A stretch of 12,004 nt of DNA. Source: RUG626 sp964553775 (GTDB lineage: Bacteria > Bacillota > Clostridia > Oscillospirales > Oscillospiraceae). Below, piece by piece: positions 1 to 7,918 of this stretch; within the stretch, counting starts at the first letter, position 1; each line of letters begins with the position of its first letter. The position numbers and the translations under genes were made by a program. Below the pieces are notes generated by a model, which was not told the origin of the DNA, searched no databases, and saw only the letters and a list, made by a program, of their open reading frames with translations. The stretch covers positions 1-12,004 of the forward strand of contig CAZKLU010000057.1 of NCBI GenBank assembly GCA_964553775.1, given 5' to 3'.

Positions 1-40
1 CTTGCGGTTCGGTATAACGCGATTCATGAGATAATATCCA

Positions 41-69
41 TTGACAAATTTTAAGCTTGCGAGTATAAA
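41..69 (+). promoter_or_regulatory. Sigma-A-type promoter, TTGACA-17-TATAAA
   Basis: TTGACA (41-46) and TATAAA (64-69) are separated by exactly 17 bases, a near-perfect housekeeping promoter. The expected start, near 76, falls inside the hairpin at 74-98. A transcript would therefore begin within, or just after, the first arm of a terminator-like stem. The nearest plus-strand gene is the DUF3990 gene at 479, about 400 bases away. The match is seen directly; activity is inferred. Confidence 0.55.
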
Positions 70-73
70 ACGG

Positions 74-102
74 GCGGCGTGACGCAAGGTCACGCCGCTT
101 TT
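74..102 (+). terminator. 10-bp perfect hairpin with T-run, terminator-like
   Basis: GCGGCGTGAC (74-83) pairs perfectly with GTCACGCCGC (89-98) around a 5-base loop, followed by TTTT (99-102). It has the form of an intrinsic terminator and probably ends a gene lying before the window. On the minus strand the stem is followed by CCG before its Ts, so it would be weaker in that direction. It lies immediately after the promoter at 41-69, which could make it an operator or an attenuator instead. Confidence 0.6.
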
Positions 103-152
103 CGCGTTTACAGGCTGTTTTCGGAGCTTGCTGTGAAAGTGCCAAACGCTGA

Positions 153-353
153 ATATTCTCGAAATCTCCATTTGCCGAGGTACTCACAGGATATAAAATA
201 AAAATCGATCCCGACAGAAATCTTGACTGGCTGCTGGCGCATAGGAAATTTATGAAGTATATTATCGGCACCAAAATTGCGGGAAACCTTTTCTTTTGCT
301 TCTGTAAATTCATCTCACCCTGCGTTACGTCAATTCTCACCGAGCGAATTTAA
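153..353 (+). pseudogene. Unrecognised ORF remnant before the DUF3990 gene
   Basis: This frame is open from a TGA at 150 to a TAA at 351-353. It reads like protein in the middle (IDPDRNLDWLLAHRKF around 204-251) but has no credible start: the first ATG is at 252 and has no ribosome binding site. I do not recognise a family. It may be the tail of a decayed gene; it may also be chance. It fills most of the gap between the hairpin at 74-98 and the DUF3990 gene, and shows no resemblance to known antitoxin partners. Confidence 0.2.
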
Positions 354-478
354 CTAAAACAGCAAACGCTTCAGCTCACGAGTATGCCCCTTTCATGCAC
401 AGCAAAAAGTGCGCGGTGTCAGCTTATGAAGTTTCAGAATTACATAATATTTTCAAAACAGAGAAACAGGAGGAAAAA

Positions 479-1021
479 ATGCTTCTTGAAATTAAAACAA
501 CATTATATCACGGTACGATCTGCGAAATTAAAAAGGTAGATGTGAGCGCGGGAAGAGATTACAAGGACTTCGGGCGGGGATTTTATATGTCCGAATACCT
601 GCGGCAGGCTGAGGAAAGGGCTGACCGGAAATACAATGAAGCTGAAATCCGCCACCCCGAAACGCGGGATCCGGCACCTCGCAGAAGAATTTACCGCATT
701 GAGCTTGACCGTGACGCGCTAAAAACAATGAACATAAAAGTATTCCATGAAGCTGATATGGAGTGGCTCGATTTTGTACTTATGTGCCGGAATAACGCCG
801 GTGTTCCCCACGACTACGACTTAGTAATCGGCAGAACGTCGGACAGTGACACCGCCTCGTGCTTCAAAGCGTATAACAACGGCTTTTACGGTGAAATCGG
901 CTCAGTCACCGTGAAAACAAGGCTTCTCACAGCCTTGCGTCCAAACCGTCTCGATATACAGTACTTCATCGGCAAGCAGGAGGTAGCCGACAGGCTTATA
1001 AAGAGCGTAACGGAGTTGTAG
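479..1021 (+). CDS. DUF3990 family protein (ADP-ribosyltransferase-like fold)
   Basis: The 180-residue product matches the DUF3990 pattern: LYHGT at residues 9-13, DFGRGFYMS at 30-38, EWLDFV at 95-100, DYDLVIG at 112-118 and a C-terminal QYFIG at 161-165. Family knowledge places DUF3990 in the ADP-ribosyltransferase clan. The His of YHGT and the Tyr of GRGFY fit the first two positions of an H-Y-x active site, but I cannot identify the third residue, so enzymatic activity is inference. DUF3990 genes often sit beside small partner genes and are suspected of toxin-antitoxin or defence roles; no intact partner is visible here. The ATG at 479 is chosen because AGGAGG (468-473) precedes it by 5 bases; an in-frame ATG at 395 has no such site. 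No signal peptide or membrane segment is seen. It is isolated in decayed sequence, which fits an accessory gene. Confidence 0.8.
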   Translation: MLLEIKTTLYHGTICEIKKVDVSAGRDYKDFGRGFYMSEYLRQAEERADRKYNEAEIRHPETRDPAPRRRIYRIELDRDALKTMNIKVFHEADMEWLDFVLMCRNNAGVPHDYDLVIGRTSDSDTASCFKAYNNGFYGEIGSVTVKTRLLTALRPNRLDIQYFIGKQEVADRLIKSVTEL

Positions 1022-1190
1022 GATACATGGGAAATCCGCCTCAAAGCTGAAGTCCTGTCAGTTCTGAGTATAACAATATATTCCACCGCAGAACCATAAC
1101 TATGGATAAACTTCTTAACAGCTTACTCCTTTGGTACTGCGGCTTTGTTTTACAATGTGCCGCGCAAACCGGAAACCAATCATAAATTGA

Positions 1191-1382
1191 TTTACACAGA
1201 ACACGATTTTACTATTGACCCCGACATCCTGCACAATCACCATATCCTCATCCAACGGTGGAACAGTCACGGCATCGGCAGCTTCCGCGAAATCGGGTGC
1301 GACGATCACTCTCACGGTCGCTCCGAACGAGGGTTACGAGCTTTCAACCGCCGAAGGTACCAAAGGCGAATCAGAGCAATAA
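1191..1382 (+). pseudogene. Remnant of a surface-protein repeat (InlB/Bacterioides-type glycine-rich repeat)
   Basis: In the frame ending at TAA 1380-1382 the sequence contains SSNGGTVTASAASAKSG and then ATITLTVAPNEGYEL. This is the pattern of the short beta repeats (GGTVTAS...G.TVTLTVTPNEGYEL) common in secreted and surface proteins of gut Clostridia. The frame is closed upstream by TGA at 1188-1190, has no start codon with a ribosome binding site, and holds only about one repeat. It is therefore a fragment of a once longer gene and not a working one. A longer ORF in another frame (from 1145) overlaps it but looks non-coding. The repeat identification is from pattern recognition; the pseudogene call is inference. 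Confidence 0.5.
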
Positions 1383-1386
1383 CGGG

Positions 1387-1419
1387 TTCACGGGCAGGTA
1401 TGAGTTACCTGCCCGTGAA
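1387..1419. repeat. Perfect 14-bp inverted repeat with 5-base loop
   Basis: TTCACGGGCAGGTA (1387-1400) and its exact complement (1406-1419) flank TGAGT. It begins five bases after the stop of the surface-repeat remnant. There is no T-run on either side, so it is not a normal intrinsic terminator. It may be the old terminator of the decayed gene with its U-tract lost, or a mobile-element end. Confidence 0.7.
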
Positions 1420-1536
1420 AGTCTATAATAAGCCGCAAATTACACTGTATAAGTTATATTTCATGACGAGGGAAACAGATTTCCGAACCTTTCGGGATCT
1501 ATGCCGCCCGTCTTTCCATTACTCACCGGATGAAGC

Positions 1537-1565
1537 AAAAAGCGGGTCAATATACCCGCTCTTTT
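1537..1565 (-). terminator. Bidirectional intrinsic terminator after the SNF2 gene
   Basis: AGCGGGT (1541-1547) and ACCCGCT (1554-1560) form a 7-bp stem with a 6-base loop. On the minus strand it is followed by four further Ts (1540-1537), directly after the SNF2 stop codon at 1573. On the plus strand it is followed by CTTTT (1561-1565). It therefore serves the helicase gene and also blocks transcription coming from the 1-1572 side. Confidence 0.85.
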
Positions 1566-1572
1566 AATCGCG

Positions 1573-4500
1573 TCAATCAAACAGGGCAAGAAGCTCCTCT
1601 TTTGACATATCCAGAATACTTGACTCGTTCCCCTCGGATATTGTGTCCATCAGAGCCGCCTTTGCCGATTGCAGTTCCATTATCTTTTCCTCTATCGTGT
1701 CCTTAGCGATAAACTTGTACACCTGAACTCTCGCCTGCTGCCCTATCCTGTGCGCCCTGTCTGTAGCCTGATTCTGAGCCGCTATATTCCACCACGGGTC
1801 ATAGTGTATAACTATATCAGCAGCGGTGAGGTTAAGCCCCGTTCCGCCGGCTTTCAGTGAAATAAGAAACACAGACGCGCCGCCGGAGTTGAATGACTTC
1901 ACAAGCTGTGCGCGTTTCTCCTTCGTTGTGGAACCCTGAAGCGTGAAATTTGAGATCCCAGCCTCGTTCAGTCTTGTTCTTATTATATCGAGCATTGATG
2001 TGAACTGCGAAAACAGCAGTATCTGATGGCCGTTCTCGACCATTCCGGCGCAAAGCTCCATTACAGCGTCAAGCTTGCTGTCGGGTCCCGTGTAGTTATC
2101 GAACGCAAGCTGCGGGGCGCAGCATATTTGTCTGAGCTGTGTAAGTGCCGCAAGAATCGCCAGCTTGCCGCTTTCACCTGCCGCAAGCTTTCTTTTTGCC
2201 TCAGCTGACGAAGCGTAATAGACCTTCCTTTCATCATCCGAGAGCTGAACACGGCGCACAAACTCAGTCTTAGGCGGCAGCTCCTTGAGAACATCGCTTT
2301 TCAGACGGCGAAGCATAAACGGTTTTACGAGCTTGCGAAGCTGCTCTGACGCATCCTTGTCGCCGCTCTTGACTACAGGCTTTTCAAGCTTCTCCACAAA
2401 GCTCCTGTGTGAAAAAAGATACCCCGGCATGAGAAAATCGAAAAGGTTCCACAGCTCGCTCAGTCTGTTTTCAATCGGAGTACCCGTAAGAACGAATCTC
2501 TGCTGACATTCTATGCGTTTCACCGCCTTTGAGATAAGCGTAGACTGGTTCTTCACATGCTGTGCCTCGTCAAGAACGCAGCAGTAAAAGCTTATCGCGG
2601 AATACTGCTCTATATCCTGCCGCAGAAGCTCATAGGATGTTACCCATACATCAGCGTCAGCGGAGGACTGTATTGTTTTCTTGCGTTCAGCCACATTACC
2701 CATGATAGAGACAGCGTTTATTGACGGAGCGAATTTCGCAAATTCATCCATCCAGTTGAGTATAAGCGACGCTGGACAGACTATGAGACTTGTCCTGCCT
2801 GTATCGGATTTTTTTGCGGTGAGAAGGAACGCCATAACCTCTATCGTCTTTCCAAGTCCCATCTCATCGGCAAGTATTCCCCCGAACGAACAGCTTTCAA
2901 GTGTTTTAAGCCATCTGAATCCCGTTTTCTGGTATGGGCGAAGAACGCCGTCCATCTCGTCAGGCACGGTGTAGTCGCTGTCTGAAACTGATTTGAAGCT
3001 GCGTATCATTGAACGGAACTGCCTGTCGCGTTTTACCTCAAGCCCCTCGTTGCCTGAGAGCGCGGAATCGAGATAGAGACTTCTGAACGCCGGCAGCCTG
3101 ACATTGCCGTCTTTGAGGTCTTTCGGCGTAAGCTGGAGCATATGAGTTATCTCCGCAAGTGTTTCGCAGGCGGAGCCGTTAATATCAAGATAGCGACCGT
3201 CTGAAAGACGGTGGTAGCGTTTCTTTTTGAGAAGGCTGTTGTAGAGATCCTCTAATTCCTCCGGAGGGAAACCTCCTGTGTCGATGTCAAGGCTGATAAT
3301 ACCGTTAGATACGGATATACCGACACCGGCGTGACCCGGAGTTATACGTTTTGCGCGAAGTCTGTCAGTGACATACACCTCGCCACTCTGATTGAATACA
3401 TCGAAGCTGCCGCTGAGAAAGTCATATATATCATCATCGCCGCACATCACGAAATTAGAGCCGGTGTCATGGGTGAAGCTGCGTTCCGCAAGATTCTGCG
3501 CCGCCATCTCAGCAACAAGGTCGCGTTTTATACCCGGCGGAGACTTTGCGCCGAAATCAAATGTTTTATTCCCGTATTTGAACGAGAGCTTCAATATAAG
3601 CCTGTCTTCATCCATGTCAAAATAGTAGCATGGCGTACACTCATCGGGCGCGTAATCCTCCAAAAGCGAATCGGGGTCATCTATCTCAACGCAGTCCTGC
3701 ACATTCGGCAGCACTCTCCCGCAAAATAGCGGAAGATCCGAAAACGCTATACGCATTGGGTATTTAGCGTCCAGAAACGGTCGAACCTTTTTTCTGAACT
3801 CCGCGCCGCAGTGCATGATCCTGTCTTCCGTCTGAATATAAAGCTCCTGCACGCTGCCGAAATAATCAAGCTCGCCCTCCTCTGAGTTCAGAACGAGCAT
3901 CGCGGCACGAGGTGTTTTTGAAAGTGTCATTCTGATTTGCGGTTCACCGTCACAAAGCAGCACACTGCCGCTTCCCGGCGTTGTCCATGACGAATCTTTT
4001 ATCAGATCAAACATTTTATCAAACGAGCTTCCGGTGAGACGAACCTCATTTTTGTTTTGCCGATAGCCGTAATTGCAGGAATAATAATCAGAGTACGGGT
4101 CAAAGGCGGTAGAAAGAAAATCGGAATACTGATCCATGAGTATGTCGATAATCCTTTGCGATCTTTCATCGAAGCACTCGTAGTTATGGCGAAAAGCGAG
4201 ACGTTTTCCGTAGCTATAGAAGCTTCTGTTCTTCACGTTTTTCAGAAACTCCACAATATCTTTTATCACATACATTTTATCGTTGCCGATGTTGAACGAC
4301 AGCAACGGATAGCTTGATGGACACAGACGCACTCTCGGCGTAATATGGTACACCGTACCGTCGGAGGCTTGAGCCGCTTCAGCGTCTGACAAAAATGATG
4401 ACAGGAGCATCTTCGCAGTCGCGTCACTTGCAAGCGGAACGGAGCTTTGCAGAGATTTGATATAGGTTATCATCGACGCCGCCATGTGCCGGCAAGGGCA

Positions 4501-4734
4501 TTTATTCTCCCTCCAGTCATCACAGTCGCAATTCACATTGGCGTATTCTCCGGAGAATTTCACCGACACTCTATATACAGCATTTCCCGTCACATTACAG
4601 GTGAAGGATGTGTTTCCCTTCTCATCTTCAGACACCTCAAAATCGGTGACGCGCCCATACTGTGCAAGCTCCCGACCCCGCTGCCATGTCTTGTGAGTGA
4701 ATATGCTCTCCATATCTTTCTCCGACCACGCCAT
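1573..4734 (-). CDS. SWIM zinc-finger SNF2-family helicase/ATPase
   Basis: This is a DNA-translocating ATPase of the bacterial RapA/SNF2 type with an N-terminal SWIM zinc finger. Numbered from the ATG at 4734 (1053 residues), the SWIM ligands are C69, C71, C81 and H83. A long SNF2-associated middle region follows. The helicase core starts near residue 595: motif I DEMGLGKT 623-630, Walker B DEAQ 722-725, TGTP 750-753, then lobe 2 with SLKAGGTGLNL 959-969 and ATDRAHRIGQ 990-999. All key ATPase residues are present. The start is set by GGAGG (4749-4745) about 10 bases before the ATG; the frame extends to a TTG at 4767 that has no such site. It has its own promoter at 4915-4943 and its own terminator, so it is a single-gene unit. 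Such proteins are usually linked to transcription recycling or DNA repair, and some to phage defence; no defence partner is visible here. Confidence 0.93.
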   Translation of the reverse strand: MAWSEKDMESIFTHKTWQRGRELAQYGRVTDFEVSEDEKGNTSFTCNVTGNAVYRVSVKFSGEYANVNCDCDDWRENKCPCRHMAASMITYIKSLQSSVPLASDATAKMLLSSFLSDAEAAQASDGTVYHITPRVRLCPSSYPLLSFNIGNDKMYVIKDIVEFLKNVKNRSFYSYGKRLAFRHNYECFDERSQRIIDILMDQYSDFLSTAFDPYSDYYSCNYGYRQNKNEVRLTGSSFDKMFDLIKDSSWTTPGSGSVLLCDGEPQIRMTLSKTPRAAMLVLNSEEGELDYFGSVQELYIQTEDRIMHCGAEFRKKVRPFLDAKYPMRIAFSDLPLFCGRVLPNVQDCVEIDDPDSLLEDYAPDECTPCYYFDMDEDRLILKLSFKYGNKTFDFGAKSPPGIKRDLVAEMAAQNLAERSFTHDTGSNFVMCGDDDIYDFLSGSFDVFNQSGEVYVTDRLRAKRITPGHAGVGISVSNGIISLDIDTGGFPPEELEDLYNSLLKKKRYHRLSDGRYLDINGSACETLAEITHMLQLTPKDLKDGNVRLPAFRSLYLDSALSGNEGLEVKRDRQFRSMIRSFKSVSDSDYTVPDEMDGVLRPYQKTGFRWLKTLESCSFGGILADEMGLGKTIEVMAFLLTAKKSDTGRTSLIVCPASLILNWMDEFAKFAPSINAVSIMGNVAERKKTIQSSADADVWVTSYELLRQDIEQYSAISFYCCVLDEAQHVKNQSTLISKAVKRIECQQRFVLTGTPIENRLSELWNLFDFLMPGYLFSHRSFVEKLEKPVVKSGDKDASEQLRKLVKPFMLRRLKSDVLKELPPKTEFVRRVQLSDDERKVYYASSAEAKRKLAAGESGKLAILAALTQLRQICCAPQLAFDNYTGPDSKLDAVMELCAGMVENGHQILLFSQFTSMLDIIRTRLNEAGISNFTLQGSTTKEKRAQLVKSFNSGGASVFLISLKAGGTGLNLTAADIVIHYDPWWNIAAQNQATDRAHRIGQQARVQVYKFIAKDTIEEKIMELQSAKAALMDTISEGNESSILDMSKEELLALFD

Positions 4735-4885
4735 AGCGCAAAGACCTCCGTTATATTCTTCACTCAAAATCGGAATGGCTTAGGTTCCGGTGAATTGTAA
4801 GCAGATTTGAAGCTGCGGAACTGTAAGGTGAAATACTCAAATATGAATATATTCAGCCCTTGATCCGCAGTATTCGGAGGTTAAT

Positions 4886-4920
4886 TATACTCAAAACCGA
4901 AAGCCTCCGTTTTGAGTATA
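4886..4920. promoter_or_regulatory. 12-bp inverted repeat over the -10 region (operator or leader hairpin)
   Basis: TATACTCAAAAC (4886-4897) and GTTTTGAGTATA (4909-4920) are exact complements around an 11-base loop. The repeat covers the -10 element and the expected start of the helicase promoter, the usual place for a repressor site. A second pairing competes with it: CGGAGG (4875-4880) is complementary to CCTCCG (4904-4909). ACTCAAA recurs at 4834-4840 and 4772-4778 in the leader. Function is inferred; no T-run follows, so it is not a terminator. Confidence 0.5.
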
Positions 4921-4943
4921 CCATAGCCCGTCAAAAAAGTCAA
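4915..4943 (-). promoter_or_regulatory. Promoter of the SNF2 helicase gene, TTGACT-17-TATACT
   Basis: On the minus strand TTGACT (4943-4938) and TATACT (4920-4915) are separated by 17 bases. The start would fall near 4908, giving a leader of about 175 nt before the ATG at 4734. The -10 hexamer is the outer end of one arm of the inverted repeat at 4886-4920. Confidence 0.75.
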
Positions 4944-4985
4944 TACTCGCGCGGAAATCGGTGCGGAGATACATTCCGTTACTGT

Positions 4986-6641
4986 TCATTCCGCCGCGAA
5001 AAGAGCGGCACCTAATGCTCCGCACAGATCCGGGTTTTCCGTGATAAAAAGGCTCTCTCCCAGCCTTTCCTCCAAAGCGTGAACTACTCCCAGATTCCGA
5101 GCTACGCCCCCTGTCATCATGTATGGTCCCCCGCCCTTTGCGCGGCTCACCATCGATGCTGTCTTGGCGGCGATCGATTTATTCAGTCCGTGTATAATAT
5201 CCGCCTCGCTGTGATTGTCGGCGATAAGCGATATGACCTCAGATTCCGCGAACACGGTACACATACTTGATATAGTGAGATCCTTATCCCATTTAAGCCC
5301 CTTTCGGCTCATCTCGTCCATATCCGTCTCAAGCGTCCGCGCCATCATCTCAAGAAAACGCCCCGTTCCGGCGGCGCACTTGTCGTTCATTATAAAATTC
5401 ACAACCGCTCCAGTCTCATCAAGGCATATAACCTTGCTGTCCTGTCCGCCTATGTCCACAATGGTGCGTACCGAGGGATTCAGGAAGTGCGCCCCTCTCG
5501 CGTGACAGGTTATCTCCGTTTTGGTGTCAGTGGCAAACGGGATGTTATTTCGTCCATATCCTGTTGCCATGATAGCTGAAAAATCCTCCGGTCGGATATT
5601 CAGATTGCCGCAGACCTCTTTCAGAGCGGCGTTTGCTCCATTCTGAGCCTTCGCCCCGGTTCTAACAATAGCCCACGTCAGCATTTCGTTACGTTCATTC
5701 AGAACAACCATATTTGTAGTTGTCGAGCCGCTGTCAATACCCGCGTACAGCGTTCCCGCGTTATTTCGCGTTTTTATCATCTTTTTTCCTCCATGCGCCG
5801 TCTGCGGAAACAGACTCTCGGCAAACGCCTCAAGACGTGTCGTGAGCTGTCCGGAGGGCTGCGGCATATAGTCAGATTCGATTTTCAAAATCGGCAGATT
5901 GGTTTCACGTTTCAGAGCGGCATAGTCAAAGCCATAGAAATCGCAGAACTTTACGGTGTTATATATGATACCCCGCAAAAGAGGGTGATTTGTCAGAGCG
6001 CGTCTGTCTGTCACATTTTCCATACGCATACATGGAATCATGCCCAGAAGCGCACCGGAGTACCAGTCCATAAGTCCGTCAATATCCATCTCCCCCGCTC
6101 CGTCCGGCAGACCGCCCAAATCTCTGTTGCCGCTGCATGTCAGGTTGACAACCGGAAGCGGCAGCTCATCGCTTATCAATTTCAGAAGCGGAGGACTTGC
6201 CCGCGCACCAAGCACAGCCAAAAACGGCTCGTCAGGAAGCCGCATTGACGCGTTTTCACAGGCATCAAGAAATACACCTTTTGAAAATTCGGTTCCGTTG
6301 AATTTTCCGTACTCATCAGCCAAACGCAGAAGCTCTTTTTTCAGGCGTTCCCTCGCGCACCCTCCGTTTTCGTGGGGAAGATCCATAAGGCGCAGAAACC
6401 CGTGTTCCCCCTGGCTCAGCACATCATAGGCACGGCGCAAAGAATCGCAGCAATCCGTCAAGATAAGTTCATCCGCGCCCGTTCCCTGCTGGATCAGTGC
6501 CTTGGCGTGGCAGCACAGATTGGCGTGTGTGAGACTCTCAGCCAGCTCAAAGTCCTTTTCTTCACCGTCAAGCATGACAGGATCAGCCCCAAGAGCGCGA
6601 AGAAGTTCGATCGGCGCGTATCGGCAGGTATATCCGGTCAT
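4986..6641 (-). CDS. Fusion of 2-hydroxyacyl-CoA dehydratase-like domain and HgdC-type activase
   Basis: The 551-residue product has two parts. Residues 1 to about 285 resemble a 2-hydroxyacyl-CoA dehydratase (HgdB-like) subunit, with CRYAPIELLRALGADP near the start, TDCCDS at 63-67 and IESDYMPQPSGQLTTRLEAF ending the domain. Residues 298-551 are a BcrAD/BadFG/HgdC ATPase of the ASKHA fold: GIDSGSTTTN 301-310, DIGGQDSK 396-403 and TGGVARN 510-516. C422 and C461 are 39 residues apart, as in the family's pair that holds the dimer-bridging [4Fe-4S] cluster. Such activases use ATP to push one low-potential electron into the dehydratase. The domains are linked around GGKKMIKTRN, and both look intact. 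The ATG overlaps the previous stop as ATGA, with GGAGG 9 bases upstream, so the two genes are translationally coupled. The physiological substrate cannot be read from the sequence. Confidence 0.9.
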   Translation of the reverse strand: MTGYTCRYAPIELLRALGADPVMLDGEEKDFELAESLTHANLCCHAKALIQQGTGADELILTDCCDSLRRAYDVLSQGEHGFLRLMDLPHENGGCARERLKKELLRLADEYGKFNGTEFSKGVFLDACENASMRLPDEPFLAVLGARASPPLLKLISDELPLPVVNLTCSGNRDLGGLPDGAGEMDIDGLMDWYSGALLGMIPCMRMENVTDRRALTNHPLLRGIIYNTVKFCDFYGFDYAALKRETNLPILKIESDYMPQPSGQLTTRLEAFAESLFPQTAHGGKKMIKTRNNAGTLYAGIDSGSTTTNMVVLNERNEMLTWAIVRTGAKAQNGANAALKEVCGNLNIRPEDFSAIMATGYGRNNIPFATDTKTEITCHARGAHFLNPSVRTIVDIGGQDSKVICLDETGAVVNFIMNDKCAAGTGRFLEMMARTLETDMDEMSRKGLKWDKDLTISSMCTVFAESEVISLIADNHSEADIIHGLNKSIAAKTASMVSRAKGGGPYMMTGGVARNLGVVHALEERLGESLFITENPDLCGALGAALFAAE

Positions 6642-7918
6642 GCGCTCATTCCTCCCTCTAACTGCTCCAAAAATGCGTTGACACGGGTGACCATTTGACC
6701 GTCAGCCACGTTGCGGCTGTCGCAGCCGTCACCGTCCAGCACGAGTGTAGGAAGCCCCTCAGCCTCAAGAGCCTGTTTCGCAAGCTGTGAAAGCCCCAGT
6801 GTCTGCTTGCACCCCCAGTGGCAGAAGAGAATCACGCCGTCTGCCCGCGTGGCTTTTGCCCAGTGTATAACAGCGTCCACACGACGCTGACCCGATCCGT
6901 TGCAGAGACTCTCCACCGCCCGACGCGCCATGCTCTCATAAGGTCTGTCAGGATCTATATCCGTCAGCGCGTCCACTCCTATGTCGGCACCCACAAGCTC
7001 GCAGTGTCCGTCAGTCTCTAAAATTGCTTTCATGGAATCCTGCCAGTTCGGGAGAGTATGTACCCAGAATATACGCAATTTCCCGATATTACGGCGAGGC
7101 GCGTTTTCGGCGTTCCGGAGTATTCGGTTCATATACTCCTCGCTCTCTGGTCTGCCTAACATGACGTGGTTTGCAATCATTGAACACATCTCCCCGGTCA
7201 TTGTCGTGGGGAGCGAAATTTCTCCTCGGCGCGCAAGATAGCTCTTGTAGGTTTCAACCGTTCTTCTTGAACGCTCCAGTGTCTCGCGAAGGGTATCCTC
7301 ATCAAGACGTCTGCCGCTCAATTCCTCAAGTCTGCGGGCAAACAAGCGAAGCTGCTCCGCCACATACTGAACCGCGTCCTCCCCTATAGAGTGCGGGATG
7401 TCGATAACCGTGTGGGGACACTGATAAAAATCGGCAAGCCGCCGGAAAGAGAGCTGGTTAGCGTCACACGCAAGCGTTGTGTTCGCGATCATCAAAGGCT
7501 TTGGCATAACTCCGGATTCGGCGGCTCCAAGCATTGTCTTGTGGTAGGAGCAGAAAGTCTCCGGAACATCGGCGCACTCCGCTGTCTCGGCGAACACGTT
7601 CTGGCAGCCTGTGCAGGCAAGATACGCTGAAATGCCCTCCGGAAACATCGGCTGGATCCCCATAGCGTGTAAAAGCTCACAGGGCATAAAGATATTGACC
7701 ATCACAGACTTTTCCGGATAGCGGAATGAGTCCACTATGGTTCCCGCGACCGCGCCGTTCATATAGTCGTAAGCCGCGTGAAGATCGTGCTTTTTTCTGT
7801 GCATTCCGCTCGTGCGTACAAAAGAATACGCGCTCATCAGCAGCTTTCTTGCGCGTTCAGGATGCGTGACAGTCTCCTTTTCAATTATATTTCCTATTGT
7901 CTCAATATGTTTTTTCAC
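6638..7918 (-). CDS. 2-hydroxyacyl-CoA dehydratase family subunit (HgdA/HGD-D type)
   Basis: The 426-residue protein belongs to the 2-hydroxyacyl-CoA dehydratase family, iron-sulfur enzymes that act through a ketyl radical, or in the related double-cubane proteins reduce small molecules. Signs are FMPCELLHAMGIQP (77-90), FCSYHK (122-127), FCHWGCKQTLG (365-375) and the C-terminal DGDGCDSRNVADGQMVTR (395-412). Likely cluster ligands are among C80, C123, C366 and C370 (inference). The start is GTG at 7918: AAGGAG stands 8 bases before it, and the codon overlaps the degV stop as GTGA. The frame continues to an ATG at 8029, but that extension lies inside degV and does not look like protein. The next gene supplies its activase. 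No CoA-transferase, ETF or acyl-CoA dehydrogenase lies in the window, so amino-acid fermentation is only one possibility and a double-cubane-type reductase is another. Confidence 0.88.
   Translation of the reverse strand: MKKHIETIGNIIEKETVTHPERARKLLMSAYSFVRTSGMHRKKHDLHAAYDYMNGAVAGTIVDSFRYPEKSVMVNIFMPCELLHAMGIQPMFPEGISAYLACTGCQNVFAETAECADVPETFCSYHKTMLGAAESGVMPKPLMIANTTLACDANQLSFRRLADFYQCPHTVIDIPHSIGEDAVQYVAEQLRLFARRLEELSGRRLDEDTLRETLERSRRTVETYKSYLARRGEISLPTTMTGEMCSMIANHVMLGRPESEEYMNRILRNAENAPRRNIGKLRIFWVHTLPNWQDSMKAILETDGHCELVGADIGVDALTDIDPDRPYESMARRAVESLCNGSGQRRVDAVIHWAKATRADGVILFCHWGCKQTLGLSQLAKQALEAEGLPTLVLDGDGCDSRNVADGQMVTRVNAFLEQLEGGMSA

Noticed and set aside
1145..1567. 140-codon plus-strand ORF
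   Set aside because: No ribosome binding site or family pattern; another frame of the same DNA carries the recognisable surface-repeat motif, and its end runs into the terminator.
3331..3729. Long plus-strand ORFs opposite the SNF2, activase and dehydratase genes
   Set aside because: They are antisense shadows of strongly conserved coding sequence with no start signals.
4059..4066. GCCGATAG, and again at 7987-7994, resembling a sigma-28 -10
   Set aside because: Both lie inside genes on the opposite strand, lack a spaced TAAA and lead to no plus-strand gene.
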